Both the position numbers and the translations under genes were made by a program. Under the pieces are notes generated by a model, which was given only the letters and a program-made list of their open reading frames with translations, was not told where the DNA came from and searched no databases. Source: an uncultured Acholeplasmatales bacterium (GTDB lineage Bacteria > Bacillota_I > Bacilli_A > Acholeplasmatales > Anaeroplasmataceae). From it: a stretch of DNA of 64,000 nt. This document shows, piece by piece, positions 18,856-28,509 of the stretch (positions are counted from its first letter, which is position 1; each line of letters starts with the position of its first letter). Where the stretch lies: contig CALUXS010000003.1 of NCBI GenBank assembly GCA_944324805.1, forward strand, positions 141,877 through 205,876, in the 5' to 3' direction.

Positions 18856-19716
18856 CTATTTTTTGTATTGTTCTTTTCCTAGATTAAAGAACTCTGTTAA
18901 TCCTAAAATTCTACTTACAATTCTTGTGGCCTTAGTCTTTTCAATGCTATCATTACTAAGCATTAAATGATTAATAATTTGTTCAGCAGTTAGGTTTGAA
19001 GATATAAATAGTGCCTTACCTTCTGCTAAACGATAATTAAGGATTGGCCCTAAAATTTCATCTCGTAACCATGGAGTCATTGTTTCACTACCAAAATCAT
19101 CTAGCATTAAAACATCAATTTCCTTTAGATTATTTACAATCTCTTCAAAGCGTTCGCTACCTAATGAATTTTTTAATTCTCTAATTAAATCTGGAAAATA
19201 AATTAACAAACTTTTGATATTCTTCTTTGCTAATTCAGCTGCCGTAGCACCTAATAAATACGTCTTACCACAACCAAACCCACCAGTCAAAAATAATCCT
19301 TTAATAAACTTTTCTTTTCCATATCCATTAACAAAATCATTTGCTAATTTCATAGCCTTAGCTCTTGCAGGAGTATTTAATGTAAAATCTGAAAAATTAG
19401 CTTCTTTAATGCTCTTTGGCATATATAAGGTATGGATTAATTCACTTTGACTATTTTTTAAATCTTCTGCTACCTTCTTACTACAACGGACTAACAAAAA
19501 CTTATCACCATTCATTTTAAGCATATAGCCAGGTTGATGATTTTTACATTTATCAAGCCCAGCACAATTTATACAATTTTCCTTCTCACTTAAAAATAAC
19601 AAACATTCATTAAGATTATCTTCGCTTATAGGAAATTCTTTAAAATAAGGGTTTTTAGCAAGATCTCTTAAAACTTTATTTATATCAACATCTGATTTTA
19701 AATTAATCTTTTGCAT
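18856..19716 (-). CDS. dnaI: helicase loader DnaI
   Basis: AAA+ loader that places the replicative helicase at the origin and at restart sites, 286 residues. The N-terminal helicase-binding domain has a Cys/His zinc site (CINCAGLDKCKNH, about residues 38-50). The AAA+ domain has Walker A GGFGCGKTY, Walker B VLMLDDFGSE and an arginine-finger region near the C-terminus. It overlaps dnaB by 14 bases, matching the Bacillus dnaB-dnaI pair. Confidence 0.93.
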   Translation of the reverse strand: MQKINLKSDVDINKVLRDLAKNPYFKEFPISEDNLNECLLFLSEKENCINCAGLDKCKNHQPGYMLKMNGDKFLLVRCSKKVAEDLKNSQSELIHTLYMPKSIKEANFSDFTLNTPARAKAMKLANDFVNGYGKEKFIKGLFLTGGFGCGKTYLLGATAAELAKKNIKSLLIYFPDLIRELKNSLGSERFEEIVNNLKEIDVLMLDDFGSETMTPWLRDEILGPILNYRLAEGKALFISSNLTAEQIINHLMLSNDSIEKTKATRIVSRILGLTEFFNLGKEQYKK

Positions 19717-20911
19717 TAATATCTAACCCCTTTAAAACATTATCAATACTTTCTTTTTGCCAATCCTCTAATTGTATATCTGGATTACTTTTCTTTCTTT
19801 TAATACTACCATAATTAGTTATTTCATTAGGATAACTTCCACTTTCAATATATGTGATAGCTAAACTTGTATTAACAATACCTTTTTCTTGCCAAGAATC
19901 AGCAACTTTAAGAAAATAACTAAGTGCAGGTATAGTTTGTTTTTCATTATATAAATAGGCAATCATAACATTGATAACTCCACGTGGAAGTCTTACTTTT
20001 TCATATAGCTCTGCTATCTTTCTTAAATAAATACTAGGATAATCATTACTTCCTACAATTTGAGTTAATAATTCTAATGCTGTCATATTATCAAATTTGG
20101 CAACATTATCATTGGCATCATTTTTAATTAGTAACTCAGGACCATTATTATTAGTCAAATATGTAAATAAACTATTTGACTTGCGTTTAAATGTGTCATA
20201 GTCAAAGTTACCATTCTTATCAATTGCGTCATTATATAAATTAACCATTTGTTCAATCGAAAATCCATAAACATAAGCAATTGATAATATTCTCTTTTTA
20301 AATTCTTCTGTAATTCCATCAGGTAAAAATTCTTTTTGAATCTTACTTAAAAATAAATCAATATCAAAATCACAATTTGAAACTACTGAACCCTTATTTG
20401 GTTTTCTACCAATAATATTACCATTAATTGGAGTATTATTAGTAATAATGGCAGTTTTAAAAACTTCATCAAATGATTTCGTTACATTTTGATATCCATT
20501 TAAATCTATACTAGGAATTCTAAAACGATCAACTAAATGATTATAAACATCTTCTCCTACTTTACTACTTAAATAAAATCCTAAATTTGAATCTGTTAAA
20601 AAGTTTTTTGGAGTCATAGGAGCAAGCAAAATAATTATAGAATCATCGTCTTTTTTATAGCTTCTTATTAGATTTAGGCCTTCTAATTTTGTCTTTGCTT
20701 CCTCGTATTTTTTTAATCGCCACCCTAATAGTTCTAGTAAAGTTTCATCATCTAAACTTTCACTTTTAATAGTGACCCTATTTAATAAACTATGCCAAAA
20801 TAAATACAAACTAACTGCATCATTTCCAATTAGTGGCATATACAGTAAAAACAAACAATTCAAATCATCATTTGAAATAGTAAAACGACTATAAATCGTA
20901 GTTTTATTCAT
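19703..20911 (-). CDS. dnaB: replication initiation / membrane attachment protein DnaB (Bacillus type)
   Basis: 402 residues. Primosome protein of the DnaB/DnaD superfamily that helps DnaD and DnaI load the helicase; it is not the helicase. The N-terminal winged-helix-like region starts with ISNDDLNCLFLLYMPLIGNDAVSLY, typical of the family. A DDBH2-like C-terminal region covers about 270-355 and carries the ..VINVMIAYLY.. segment. It is encoded 9 bases after the 116-residue gene and overlaps dnaI. Confidence 0.88.
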   Translation of the reverse strand: MNKTTIYSRFTISNDDLNCLFLLYMPLIGNDAVSLYLFWHSLLNRVTIKSESLDDETLLELLGWRLKKYEEAKTKLEGLNLIRSYKKDDDSIIILLAPMTPKNFLTDSNLGFYLSSKVGEDVYNHLVDRFRIPSIDLNGYQNVTKSFDEVFKTAIITNNTPINGNIIGRKPNKGSVVSNCDFDIDLFLSKIQKEFLPDGITEEFKKRILSIAYVYGFSIEQMVNLYNDAIDKNGNFDYDTFKRKSNSLFTYLTNNNGPELLIKNDANDNVAKFDNMTALELLTQIVGSNDYPSIYLRKIAELYEKVRLPRGVINVMIAYLYNEKQTIPALSYFLKVADSWQEKGIVNTSLAITYIESGSYPNEITNYGSIKRKKSNPDIQLEDWQKESIDNVLKGLDINAKD

Positions 20912-20919
20912 ATTATCAC

Positions 20920-21270
20920 CTAAGCGTGTAAGCCTAAGCCCTTAAATTCAAACTTTTTACCTATAAATGAATAAATAGCTTGTAAAGTTTGAATAGCTTG
21001 CTTTTTACCACCTAGAAAATTAAATGCTTCAACAAAGAAATCAATACTTGTTTCACGTGGATTTTGCATAATAATTTTTACTGTTAGGGAAATCTTTTTA
21101 TTAACAATAATCCCCTCAGAAAACTCATCATTCCATGTTTGAACATCAAAGCCATTTTGCTTTGCAAATTCAAAAATTGCTTGCTTCATATTATCATAGC
21201 TAGTTTTATAATAATGAGTCTTAAAAATCTCTAAATTATCTGTTTCATTAGTTTCATAAGAAAATGCCAT
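20920..21270 (-). CDS. uncharacterised 116-residue protein between coaE and dnaB
   Basis: Not recognised. Soluble and small, no signal peptide or TM. It looks alpha/beta with an amphipathic C-terminal helix (KQAIQTLQAIYSFIGKKF). GGAGG ten bases before the ATG and a 17-base overlap with the end of coaE support it as a real translated gene. In Bacillus, nrdR occupies the position before dnaB, but this protein has no zinc ribbon or ATP-cone, so it is not NrdR. Confidence 0.75.
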   Translation of the reverse strand: MAFSYETNETDNLEIFKTHYYKTSYDNMKQAIFEFAKQNGFDVQTWNDEFSEGIIVNKKISLTVKIIMQNPRETSIDFFVEAFNFLGGKKQAIQTLQAIYSFIGKKFEFKGLGLHA

Positions 21271-22642
21271 CGTATATTTCCTCCAATAATTTAATTATTT
21301 TTTCATTAGTTTCTTTAAAAGATCCACTTGTGTCTATTATATAATCTGCTTTATTTTTTTTCAATTCTAAATCCATTTGTGATGAAATTTTCTTTAAAGC
21401 ATATTCTAGTGAAATATTGTCTCTTGCCATTAAACGTTCTACTTCAACATTTTTAGGCAAAGAAGTACAAATTACCTTATCACATAGGCTTTCTAAACCA
21501 GTTTCATATAATAAAGGAATATCTAAAAATAAAAAATCGTGTTTATTAATATCTTCCTTTAATTTTTGTATTACAAAAGGATGAATAATACTGTTAAGTT
21601 CTTCTCTTCTAGTTTCATTAGAAAAAATTATCTCAGCAATAACTTTTTTATCTATAATTGAATCTTTATAGGCTTCTTTAAAGACTATTTTTAATTTATT
21701 TAAAATTATTTCATCATTATATGCTTCTTTGACAAAACTATCAGAATCACTTACAAAATATCCTAACTCTCGCAAATTTGCTACGATATTACTTTTTCCT
21801 GTAGCTATACCACCAGTGATTCCTATCACCTTTTTTATCCCTTTATTTTGACAAAATGGACAATAATAAGATGTTCTTCCGCCAACTTTCATTTTAAAAA
21901 TTTTATGACCTAAAGGGCAATTTTCTTTTGTGTGAACCTTTAAAAAATTTTGATAATTTCCCTTTACCCCTAAGCTTGATGTATAAGTTCTAATTGTAGT
22001 TCCTTTTTCAATAATAGCATGATTTAAAATTTCTTTAGCAGCTTCAACTATTTTCTTAAAATCATTAAAACTTACTAATTTGGCTGGATAATTTGGTAGT
22101 AATTTAGCTTCATATAAAACCTCATCAACATAAATATTACCTAATCCAGCAATAAAACTTTGATCTAATAGCAATGCTTTAATTGGTAGTCTTGATTTAA
22201 GTAGTTTTTCATACAATTCAACTAATGATGTATCTGATATATTATTAGCATCAGGCCCCAATTTTAAGTCTAATCTTAATGAGTCTAGATCATCATAATA
22301 GTGCATTCTACCAAATTTTCTAACATCTTGATAGATTAGTGAATAGCCATTTTCAAAATCAATTGCCACATGCATATGCTTATTTAAATCTGTTGTAGAA
22401 GGTAAATAGAAATATTTTCCTTCCATTCGTAAATGTGATAGTAAATATCCTTTTTCTAGAATAAATATTAAATATTTACCTTTTCTATCAATATCTTTTA
22501 TTTGATTACCAATCAATTCATTTACTCTATCACTATTTTCAAATATAGGCTCATAAAGTAGTCTAACTGACTTTATTTTTTTATCAATTAATTCTTCCTT
22601 TAAAACTCTTCTTACAGTTTCTACTTCAGGTAGTTCTGGCAT
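21254..22642 (-). CDS. mutM-coaE: fused formamidopyrimidine-DNA glycosylase / dephospho-CoA kinase
   Basis: 462 residues in one frame. Residues 1-273 are MutM/Fpg, which removes 8-oxoguanine. It starts MPELPEVETVRR with catalytic Pro2/Glu3, has the H2TH region, and ends in a zinc finger whose first half reads CPLGH instead of CxxC, while the second half (CPFC) is normal. Residues about 275-462 are CoaE, the last step of CoA synthesis, with P-loop GITGGIATGKS and LDIPLLYE. A GTG codon at the junction (VIGITGG) could give a separate CoaE. The ATG overlaps the nitroreductase stop (TAATG). Confidence 0.9.
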   Translation of the reverse strand: MPELPEVETVRRVLKEELIDKKIKSVRLLYEPIFENSDRVNELIGNQIKDIDRKGKYLIFILEKGYLLSHLRMEGKYFYLPSTTDLNKHMHVAIDFENGYSLIYQDVRKFGRMHYYDDLDSLRLDLKLGPDANNISDTSLVELYEKLLKSRLPIKALLLDQSFIAGLGNIYVDEVLYEAKLLPNYPAKLVSFNDFKKIVEAAKEILNHAIIEKGTTIRTYTSSLGVKGNYQNFLKVHTKENCPLGHKIFKMKVGGRTSYYCPFCQNKGIKKVIGITGGIATGKSNIVANLRELGYFVSDSDSFVKEAYNDEIILNKLKIVFKEAYKDSIIDKKVIAEIIFSNETRREELNSIIHPFVIQKLKEDINKHDFLFLDIPLLYETGLESLCDKVICTSLPKNVEVERLMARDNISLEYALKKISSQMDLELKKNKADYIIDTSGSFKETNEKIIKLLEEIYDGIFL

Positions 22643-23154
22643 TATTTCACCCTATTCCAATAAATCTTATTAATATCTGTTTTTTGTTTATCAAAGAAAG
22701 CATCTTCCGATAAAGGATATCCTAAAGCAATAAGTGAATAAACAAAATCATTATTATTTACTCCTAAAACTTGATTTGCTTTTTTTACTCTATCTTCAAT
22801 CGGATAGATTCCTATCCAACAAGAACCTATTTTATTGGCTGTAGCCTCTATCAAAATATTTTCTGTTGCCGCTCCTAAATCACATTCTTGCATTTCTCTT
22901 GTAATTAACTCTTCAGGATTAACACCTATTACTGCAATTGCAGCTACAGCCTTTTTCAATACTCTTGCTCCAGGCGAAACAGTTGATAATTCATCTAAAA
23001 TAGCTTTATCATTAATAATCACGAAAGCTCTAGAGCTTTGATTTCTAGCTGTAGGAGCAGCAAAACCTGCTTCTACTAAATGATATAGTGAATCATTAGA
23101 AAGCTCTTCTTCTTTAAAATCTCTAACTGAACGTCTTAAAAATATCTCTTTCAT
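22642..23154 (-). CDS. nitroreductase family protein
   Basis: FMN-dependent oxidoreductase fold, 170 residues. The N-terminal RRSVRDFKEEEL is the phosphate-binding motif for FMN, followed by APTARNQSSRAFVII; ENILIEATANKIGSCWIG is the usual mid-domain segment. The substrate is unknown. It lies between polA and mutM-coaE and overlaps the latter by one base, so it is co-transcribed with DNA-repair genes. Confidence 0.87.
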   Translation of the reverse strand: MKEIFLRRSVRDFKEEELSNDSLYHLVEAGFAAPTARNQSSRAFVIINDKAILDELSTVSPGARVLKKAVAAIAVIGVNPEELITREMQECDLGAATENILIEATANKIGSCWIGIYPIEDRVKKANQVLGVNNNDFVYSLIALGYPLSEDAFFDKQKTDINKIYWNRVK

Positions 23155-23175
23155 TTTATGGATCCTCCTAAAAAA

Positions 23176-25797
23176 TTATTTTAATTCATACCAATTTTTA
23201 CCAAATGAATCACCAATCTCTAATGGCACATTCAATTTAATCACATGAATCATTTTATCAGTTACTAACTTTTGAAGTTCTTCTTCTTCACCTTTAGAAA
23301 CTTCAAAAACAAGTTCATCATGCACCTGACAAATTAATTTGCTCTTAAGATTTCTTTTTTCTAGCTCTAAATCAATTTGAACCATTGCCATCTTTATTAT
23401 GTCAGCCGCACTGCCTTGTATAGGAGCATTCATTGCCATTCTTTTTGCAAATTCACGTTCCATATAGTTTTTAGAATTTATCTCAGGAATGTATCTACGA
23501 CGATTTTTTATAGTCTTAACATATCCATTAAGCTTACAAAATTCTAAGACTTCATTCATGTAAAGATCAATTTCCGGATTTATTTCCTTGTATTTAGTGA
23601 TAAAATCCTTGGCCTCATACTGAGGAACATCAAGGTCATTTGCCAAACCAAAAGCACTAATACCATAAACAATACCAAAATTAACTGCCTTTGCTTTTCT
23701 TCTTTCAAGTGAAGAAATATCATCATGACCAAAAATTTTTCTTGCCGTTGAGGCATGTATATCCTCATTGTTATTAAAAGCTTCTATAAAATGCTTAACA
23801 TTAGCTACACTTGCTAATACTCTTAATTCAATTTGCGAATAATCAGCTGAATAAAGAGTATTTTCGCTATTTTCTGGAACAAACATCTTACGAATTAAGT
23901 GCCCTTGCTCAGTTCTAATTGGAATATTTTGCAAATTAGGCTCAACGCTAGATAATCTTCCGGTTTCAGTTAAAGCTTGTTCAAAAATTGAATGCACCTT
24001 TTGATCTGGGAAAATTTGTTCACGTAATCCTTTAATATATGTTCCGTATAGCTTAGTCAATTGACGATACATAATTATATCTTCTACAATAGGATTTTGG
24101 TTTTTAATAGCCTCTAAAATACCTATTTCCGTTGAATAACCTTTTTTTGCATTTCCTGGATAAGGAATAGCTAATCTATTAAATAATACATCAGCAAGTT
24201 GCTTTGGTGATGAAATATTAAACTCAAGTCCTGCTAGATTGTAAATATCTCTTTCTAATTGACCTATTCTTGTTGTTAATTCACTATCCTGACGATTTAA
24301 TTCTTCTAAATCAACCTTCATTCCGTTAAATTCCATTTTTCCAAGAACATAGCTTAAAGGAATTTCAATTTCTTCTAATAAAGATAATTGTTCTGTTTCA
24401 ATTAGTTTTGCTTTTGCAATATTGAAAAATTTCATTACTTCGCTAGCTTTTTTAGCAATTTGATCGTATACCTTGCTTATTTCAGGAATTGCTCTTTTTA
24501 CACCTTTACCATAAATTTCTTCATCATAGGCAACAATTGAATCACCATACGATTCTGATACTATTCTAAATTCTTTATTGTTCAATTTAGAATTCAAAAT
24601 ATACGTTGCTAACAATAAATCAAATCCTACACCCTTTGTATCAATTCCGTAATGCTTTAAAGCAACAAAAATACGTTTGTAATCATAAAGAATTTTATTG
24701 TTATTATCTTCCATAAATGCTTTAAAGCTAGGGGTTTTAAATAGTTGTGGTAAGATTACAAAAGTTCCCTTATCATTTGCAATACCAATTGATAATATAG
24801 GATTTTTGTGATAATTATAGTTAAACATTTCACATACTACACTACTATTTGGAAGTAATATGCCTTCTAATTTACTTTCATCATCAATTAAAGTATAGGA
24901 AATTGTTTTATCTGTTGTCATTCCTTGACTTGCTTCTTTCATGAATGAATGAAATTCTAAATCTTGATAAAATTTATACAATAATTCCTTATCTTCATCT
25001 TTCTTCAAGGTATCTTCTAGATTTATTTCTAAAGGAGCAACACGAAGTATTGTAGCCATTTTTTTACATAACCTTGCTTGATCATCATAGTTTAAAAATT
25101 TATCATGATCCGCGCCCTTTATTTCATCTTTGTGAGCTAAAAGTTCCTCTAAGGAACCATATTGTTTTAAATACTTAATAGCCTTTTTCTCACCAATTCC
25201 TGGTACACCAGGTATATTATCACTTTTATCACCCATTAATGCCTTTAAATCTACAAAAGCAGCAACAGGAATATCATATACCTCTTTAAAATGTTCAGGA
25301 GTGTAATCTTCTAATTCTGTCATACCTTTTTTTGTTAGATGAACAGTTGTATTATCAGAAATAAGCTGTAATAAATCCTTATCAGAAGAATAAATATCTA
25401 CATGAAATCCTGCATCTTCCCCTTGTTTAGCCATAGTACCTATAATATCATCAGCTTCATAAAGAGGTACCTCATAGCGTTTAATACGTTTCAAATCTAA
25501 ATACTCTTTAATATATGCGATTTGCATACGCATTTCATCTGGCATTGGAGCTCTTCCGGCCTTATAATCATCCATAAAATCATGACGGAAAGTTTTTTTC
25601 CCTGCATCAAATGCAACTAAAATTGCATCATAATCTTTATTTAAAGTTAATGTGTTCATCATTCTTGCAAATGCATATGTTGCATTAGTATAGATTCCTT
25701 TTGAATTGGTCATCATTTTATTATTAACCATTCCAAAGTATGCTCTATACATTAATGAATTACCATCTACTAAAATTAGCCTTTTCAATACATTCAC
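23176..25797 (-). CDS. polA: DNA polymerase I
   Basis: 873 residues. Order: 5'-3' flap nuclease (1-290, with EADDIIGT, SSDKDLLQL and GDKSDNIPGVPGIG), a vestigial 3'-5' exonuclease domain (about 310-460), and the polymerase domain with motif A YSADYSQIELR, O-helix RRKAKAVNFGIVYG and motif C QVHDELVFEV. The DxE metal pair of an active proofreading domain is absent (VVCEMFNYN at that place), as in Bacillus PolA, so proofreading is probably lost. It starts 3 bases after the yhbY stop. Confidence 0.95.
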   Translation of the reverse strand: MNVLKRLILVDGNSLMYRAYFGMVNNKMMTNSKGIYTNATYAFARMMNTLTLNKDYDAILVAFDAGKKTFRHDFMDDYKAGRAPMPDEMRMQIAYIKEYLDLKRIKRYEVPLYEADDIIGTMAKQGEDAGFHVDIYSSDKDLLQLISDNTTVHLTKKGMTELEDYTPEHFKEVYDIPVAAFVDLKALMGDKSDNIPGVPGIGEKKAIKYLKQYGSLEELLAHKDEIKGADHDKFLNYDDQARLCKKMATILRVAPLEINLEDTLKKDEDKELLYKFYQDLEFHSFMKEASQGMTTDKTISYTLIDDESKLEGILLPNSSVVCEMFNYNYHKNPILSIGIANDKGTFVILPQLFKTPSFKAFMEDNNNKILYDYKRIFVALKHYGIDTKGVGFDLLLATYILNSKLNNKEFRIVSESYGDSIVAYDEEIYGKGVKRAIPEISKVYDQIAKKASEVMKFFNIAKAKLIETEQLSLLEEIEIPLSYVLGKMEFNGMKVDLEELNRQDSELTTRIGQLERDIYNLAGLEFNISSPKQLADVLFNRLAIPYPGNAKKGYSTEIGILEAIKNQNPIVEDIIMYRQLTKLYGTYIKGLREQIFPDQKVHSIFEQALTETGRLSSVEPNLQNIPIRTEQGHLIRKMFVPENSENTLYSADYSQIELRVLASVANVKHFIEAFNNNEDIHASTARKIFGHDDISSLERRKAKAVNFGIVYGISAFGLANDLDVPQYEAKDFITKYKEINPEIDLYMNEVLEFCKLNGYVKTIKNRRRYIPEINSKNYMEREFAKRMAMNAPIQGSAADIIKMAMVQIDLELEKRNLKSKLICQVHDELVFEVSKGEEEELQKLVTDKMIHVIKLNVPLEIGDSFGKNWYELK

Positions 25798-25800
25798 CCC

Positions 25801-26088
25801 TTAAAGTTTAATCGGATCTTTAACGTCATCTGAATGCTTATATAGCACTAATGTTCTACCAATTTTTTGAACAAATGTAATGCCTGCATAGTTAAAATAT
25901 TGAATAGCTTCTTCTAAGTCAAAATCACAATTTTGTAGTACAGAAACTTTCATTAGCTCATGCTTATGTAAATAATTTAATAAATCATTTATTAGTTGTT
26001 CATGAATTCCATCTTTTCCAATTTGAAAAACTGGTTTTAATGGATGTGCTAAACTCTTTAATTTTGCAATTTGTTTTGTCGTTAACAT
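25801..26088 (-). CDS. yhbY: YhbY/YqeI family RNA-binding protein (CRM domain)
   Basis: 95 residues, a single CRM domain. The start LTTKQIAKLKSLAHPLKPV and the GxxG-like loop IGKDGI at about residue 24 are diagnostic. The family binds pre-50S ribosomal particles. It heads the operon yhbY-polA-nitroreductase-mutM/coaE. The ATG is preceded by AGAGGTG. Confidence 0.92.
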   Translation of the reverse strand: MLTTKQIAKLKSLAHPLKPVFQIGKDGIHEQLINDLLNYLHKHELMKVSVLQNCDFDLEEAIQYFNYAGITFVQKIGRTLVLYKHSDDVKDPIKL

Positions 26089-26107
26089 ATTATAACACCT
26101 CTTTTAT

Positions 26108-26187
26108 ATCATACCATAAAAGTTTAGAAAATGCATTTAAAAGTATTATTTTCCTTATTCTCTTATATTGCATTTTTATGGTATAAA
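26108..26187. promoter_or_regulatory. divergent promoters of yhbY and the TPR gene
   Basis: Perfect inverted repeat ATACCATAAAA (26111-26121) / TTTTATGGTAT (26174-26184). Each arm contains an extended -10: TGG-TATGAT on the minus strand (-10 at 26108-26113) and TGG-TATAAA on the plus strand (-10 at 26182-26187). The 5' leader for the plus-strand gene would be about 32 bases, leaving its ribosome site intact. Confidence 0.55.
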
Positions 26188-26225
26188 TAGTTAGATTTTT
26201 GTATAATGCAAATGAGGTGTTATAT

Positions 26226-28460
26226 ATGGAAGATTTTTTTAAAAAATTAAATTCATTACTAAAAGATGGTAAATTAGATGAAACAAAAAAATTTCTAGAA
26301 GATTCGTTAGAAACTGCTATTAATAGTAAAGATAGTAATATGATTTTAGCAATATTAAATGAATTAGTAGGATTTTACCGTGACATTACACAATATGATG
26401 AAGCTTTAAAATATGCGAAAGCAATTTTACCTCTAATTGAAAAGCTAGGATTAAAAAATACCATTTATCACGTTAAAAGCTTAATAAATATTGCTAATAT
26501 AAAAAGATTTTCTAATAATATAGATGAATCTATTAATATTTCTAAAAATGCAATTACTATATATGAAGAAAACAACCTAAATGATTCAATTACTAAAGCT
26601 TCTATATATAATAATTTAGCATTGGCATATCAACAAAAAGAAAATTATTCAGATGCAATCACCTATCTTAATAATGCAATTGAAATTATAAAAAAAGAAA
26701 ATGACGAAATAAAGTTGGCTACTTCTTATTCTAATCTATCACTTTGCTATTTAAAAATGAACAATTTAGATAAAGCTGAATTTTATTTAAATAAAGCAAA
26801 ATTAGTTTTTGAACAAAATAAAAATGATTTTCACTTTACTGGTTTCTTATCTAATTTAGCTGAATTCTATTATCTTAAAAACAAACTTGAAAAAGCTAAA
26901 GAAACGTATGAAATGGCCTGTGCTTATTTATTAAAAAATACAGGATATTCATTAAGTTATTATACTATACGAGATAATTTATTTAAGGTGTATGATGCAC
27001 TTAATATTAGTCATCATAAACAAGGTCTTATTTTAGCAAAAGAATATTACGAAAAATATTTTGAAAAGCAAATAGACTCCTTACCAAGTAAAATCAAAGA
27101 AAATATGATTGTAGGTTTATTTGGCTATGGAAGCGAATGCTACAAAGAATCTGATATTATATCTGAAGACCATGACTTTGATCAAGGATTCATTGTCTTA
27201 CTTGATAAAAGCGTTAGTAAAGAAGATTTTAATTATATAAAATCAATTTATGAAAACATGCCTTTAATTTTTGAGCGTTACTATAGATTTAATAATAAGC
27301 GGAAAGGTGTATTTTATTTAGATGACTATCTAAACTATCTAGTCAGTACAAATAATTATAGAGAAATAAATAATCTAACTGAGGAAGATATTTCCCTATT
27401 AACTAATGGTGAAATTTGGTACGATCCCAAAAATACTTTTAAGGATTTAAGAAGCAAATTACTAGAAAGTATGGAAGAAAGTTACTTAAAAAGAATTATT
27501 GAAAATACCTTATATATAGGACAAACTTATCAGTACAATCTTCCTAGAATAGAAAAAAGAAATGATATTCTAACATATGATTATTTACTTTATGATTTGC
27601 CAAATACTATACTAAAGCTTCTATACACAATAAATCATACGCCTCTACCTCATCCTAAAATTAGAATGAAATTGGCATCTAAATTACGCTTTAAATCATA
27701 TTTTTTTAAGGCTATTGAGGCTCTTTACAATAAAAATTTAGAAAGTAAAGATATAAGTGATTTTATTAAGCTTATCCTGCTAATTTTAAAGCGAGAAGGT
27801 CTTATTGCAAATATTTCTTCTTTTTATATATGTGATTATAAAGACGAAATGATAAAAAACTATGAGTACGCAAAGAAAAAAATATATATCATTAAAAAAA
27901 TAATTAATTATGAATGGCAAATGCTTCAAACAACAATAAATGAGGGTGGTAGAGCAAATTGCCAAGATAATATCGAATACTTTACTTTAATGCGTAAAAG
28001 TCAGTTTATGGCATGGAATATAGAATTATTAGAAAGTTATTTTAATGATTTGAAGGAAGCATTCATTCTTAATCGTAATCTAATTACAGAAAAATATGCA
28101 TATATGGAAAAAGTTAGAGATCCTGAGTTTTATAATAACGTGACTAAATATTTACCTAAACATGATAAAAAAAGAACTTCACTTCAAGAGGAAATAATAA
28201 AAGTTCAATTAGATATGTTGCTAGAATTTAAAAAGGATAATAATTCTATTGTAAGCAATATGCGAACTATTTATTCTAAAGATGATTCTATGCAAGAGAT
28301 TTCTTACGAGACATATCTTAGAGGAGAATTATCTACCTACTCTGAAAGAACTCTAATTGAGTATGCTAAGCAAATAATTAATTGTGAAAAGAATAATATT
28401 AATCTTGTTAAGACTATAATTGATAATTCCTTTTATCTTTTAGGAAATGAAAAATTATAA
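26226..28460 (+). CDS. TPR protein with DUF4037-type nucleotidyltransferase-like domain
   Basis: 744 residues. The N-terminal third (about 1-280) is tetratricopeptide repeats, for example ASIYNNLALAYQQKENYSDA and SNLSLCYLKMNNLDKAE. The middle (about 290-520) resembles DUF4037, a nucleotidyltransferase fold. It has a GYGSECYKESDIISEDHDFD segment in which the GS and DxD-like residues sit where metal-binding residues lie in the fold. The C-terminal part is helical and unrecognised. GAGGTG before ATG 26226 favours this start over the in-frame ATG at 26199. It is the only plus-strand gene for 25 kb around. Substrate unknown. Confidence 0.8.
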   Translation: MEDFFKKLNSLLKDGKLDETKKFLEDSLETAINSKDSNMILAILNELVGFYRDITQYDEALKYAKAILPLIEKLGLKNTIYHVKSLINIANIKRFSNNIDESINISKNAITIYEENNLNDSITKASIYNNLALAYQQKENYSDAITYLNNAIEIIKKENDEIKLATSYSNLSLCYLKMNNLDKAEFYLNKAKLVFEQNKNDFHFTGFLSNLAEFYYLKNKLEKAKETYEMACAYLLKNTGYSLSYYTIRDNLFKVYDALNISHHKQGLILAKEYYEKYFEKQIDSLPSKIKENMIVGLFGYGSECYKESDIISEDHDFDQGFIVLLDKSVSKEDFNYIKSIYENMPLIFERYYRFNNKRKGVFYLDDYLNYLVSTNNYREINNLTEEDISLLTNGEIWYDPKNTFKDLRSKLLESMEESYLKRIIENTLYIGQTYQYNLPRIEKRNDILTYDYLLYDLPNTILKLLYTINHTPLPHPKIRMKLASKLRFKSYFFKAIEALYNKNLESKDISDFIKLILLILKREGLIANISSFYICDYKDEMIKNYEYAKKKIYIIKKIINYEWQMLQTTINEGGRANCQDNIEYFTLMRKSQFMAWNIELLESYFNDLKEAFILNRNLITEKYAYMEKVRDPEFYNNVTKYLPKHDKKRTSLQEEIIKVQLDMLLEFKKDNNSIVSNMRTIYSKDDSMQEISYETYLRGELSTYSERTLIEYAKQIINCEKNNINLVKTIIDNSFYLLGNEKL

Positions 28461-28463
28461 AAT

Positions 28464-28505
28464 AAAAAAAGATGTGTAAATTTATCTTACACATCTTTTT
28501 ATTTT
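28464..28505. terminator. bidirectional terminator between the TPR gene and adhE
   Basis: 14-bp stem AAAAAGATGTGTAA / TTACACATCTTTTT with A-run and T-run on opposite sides, between converging genes. Confidence 0.88.
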
Positions 28506-28509
28506 AAAA

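Noticed and set aside
23580..23768. 62-residue minus-strand frame inside polA
   Set aside because: Out-of-frame shadow of the polymerase domain without a ribosome site.
26199..26226. Upstream ATG at 26199 and TATAAT at 26202-26207 before the TPR gene
   Set aside because: A start at 26199 has no ribosome site, and a promoter using TATAAT 26202 would remove the GAGGTG of the better start at 26226.
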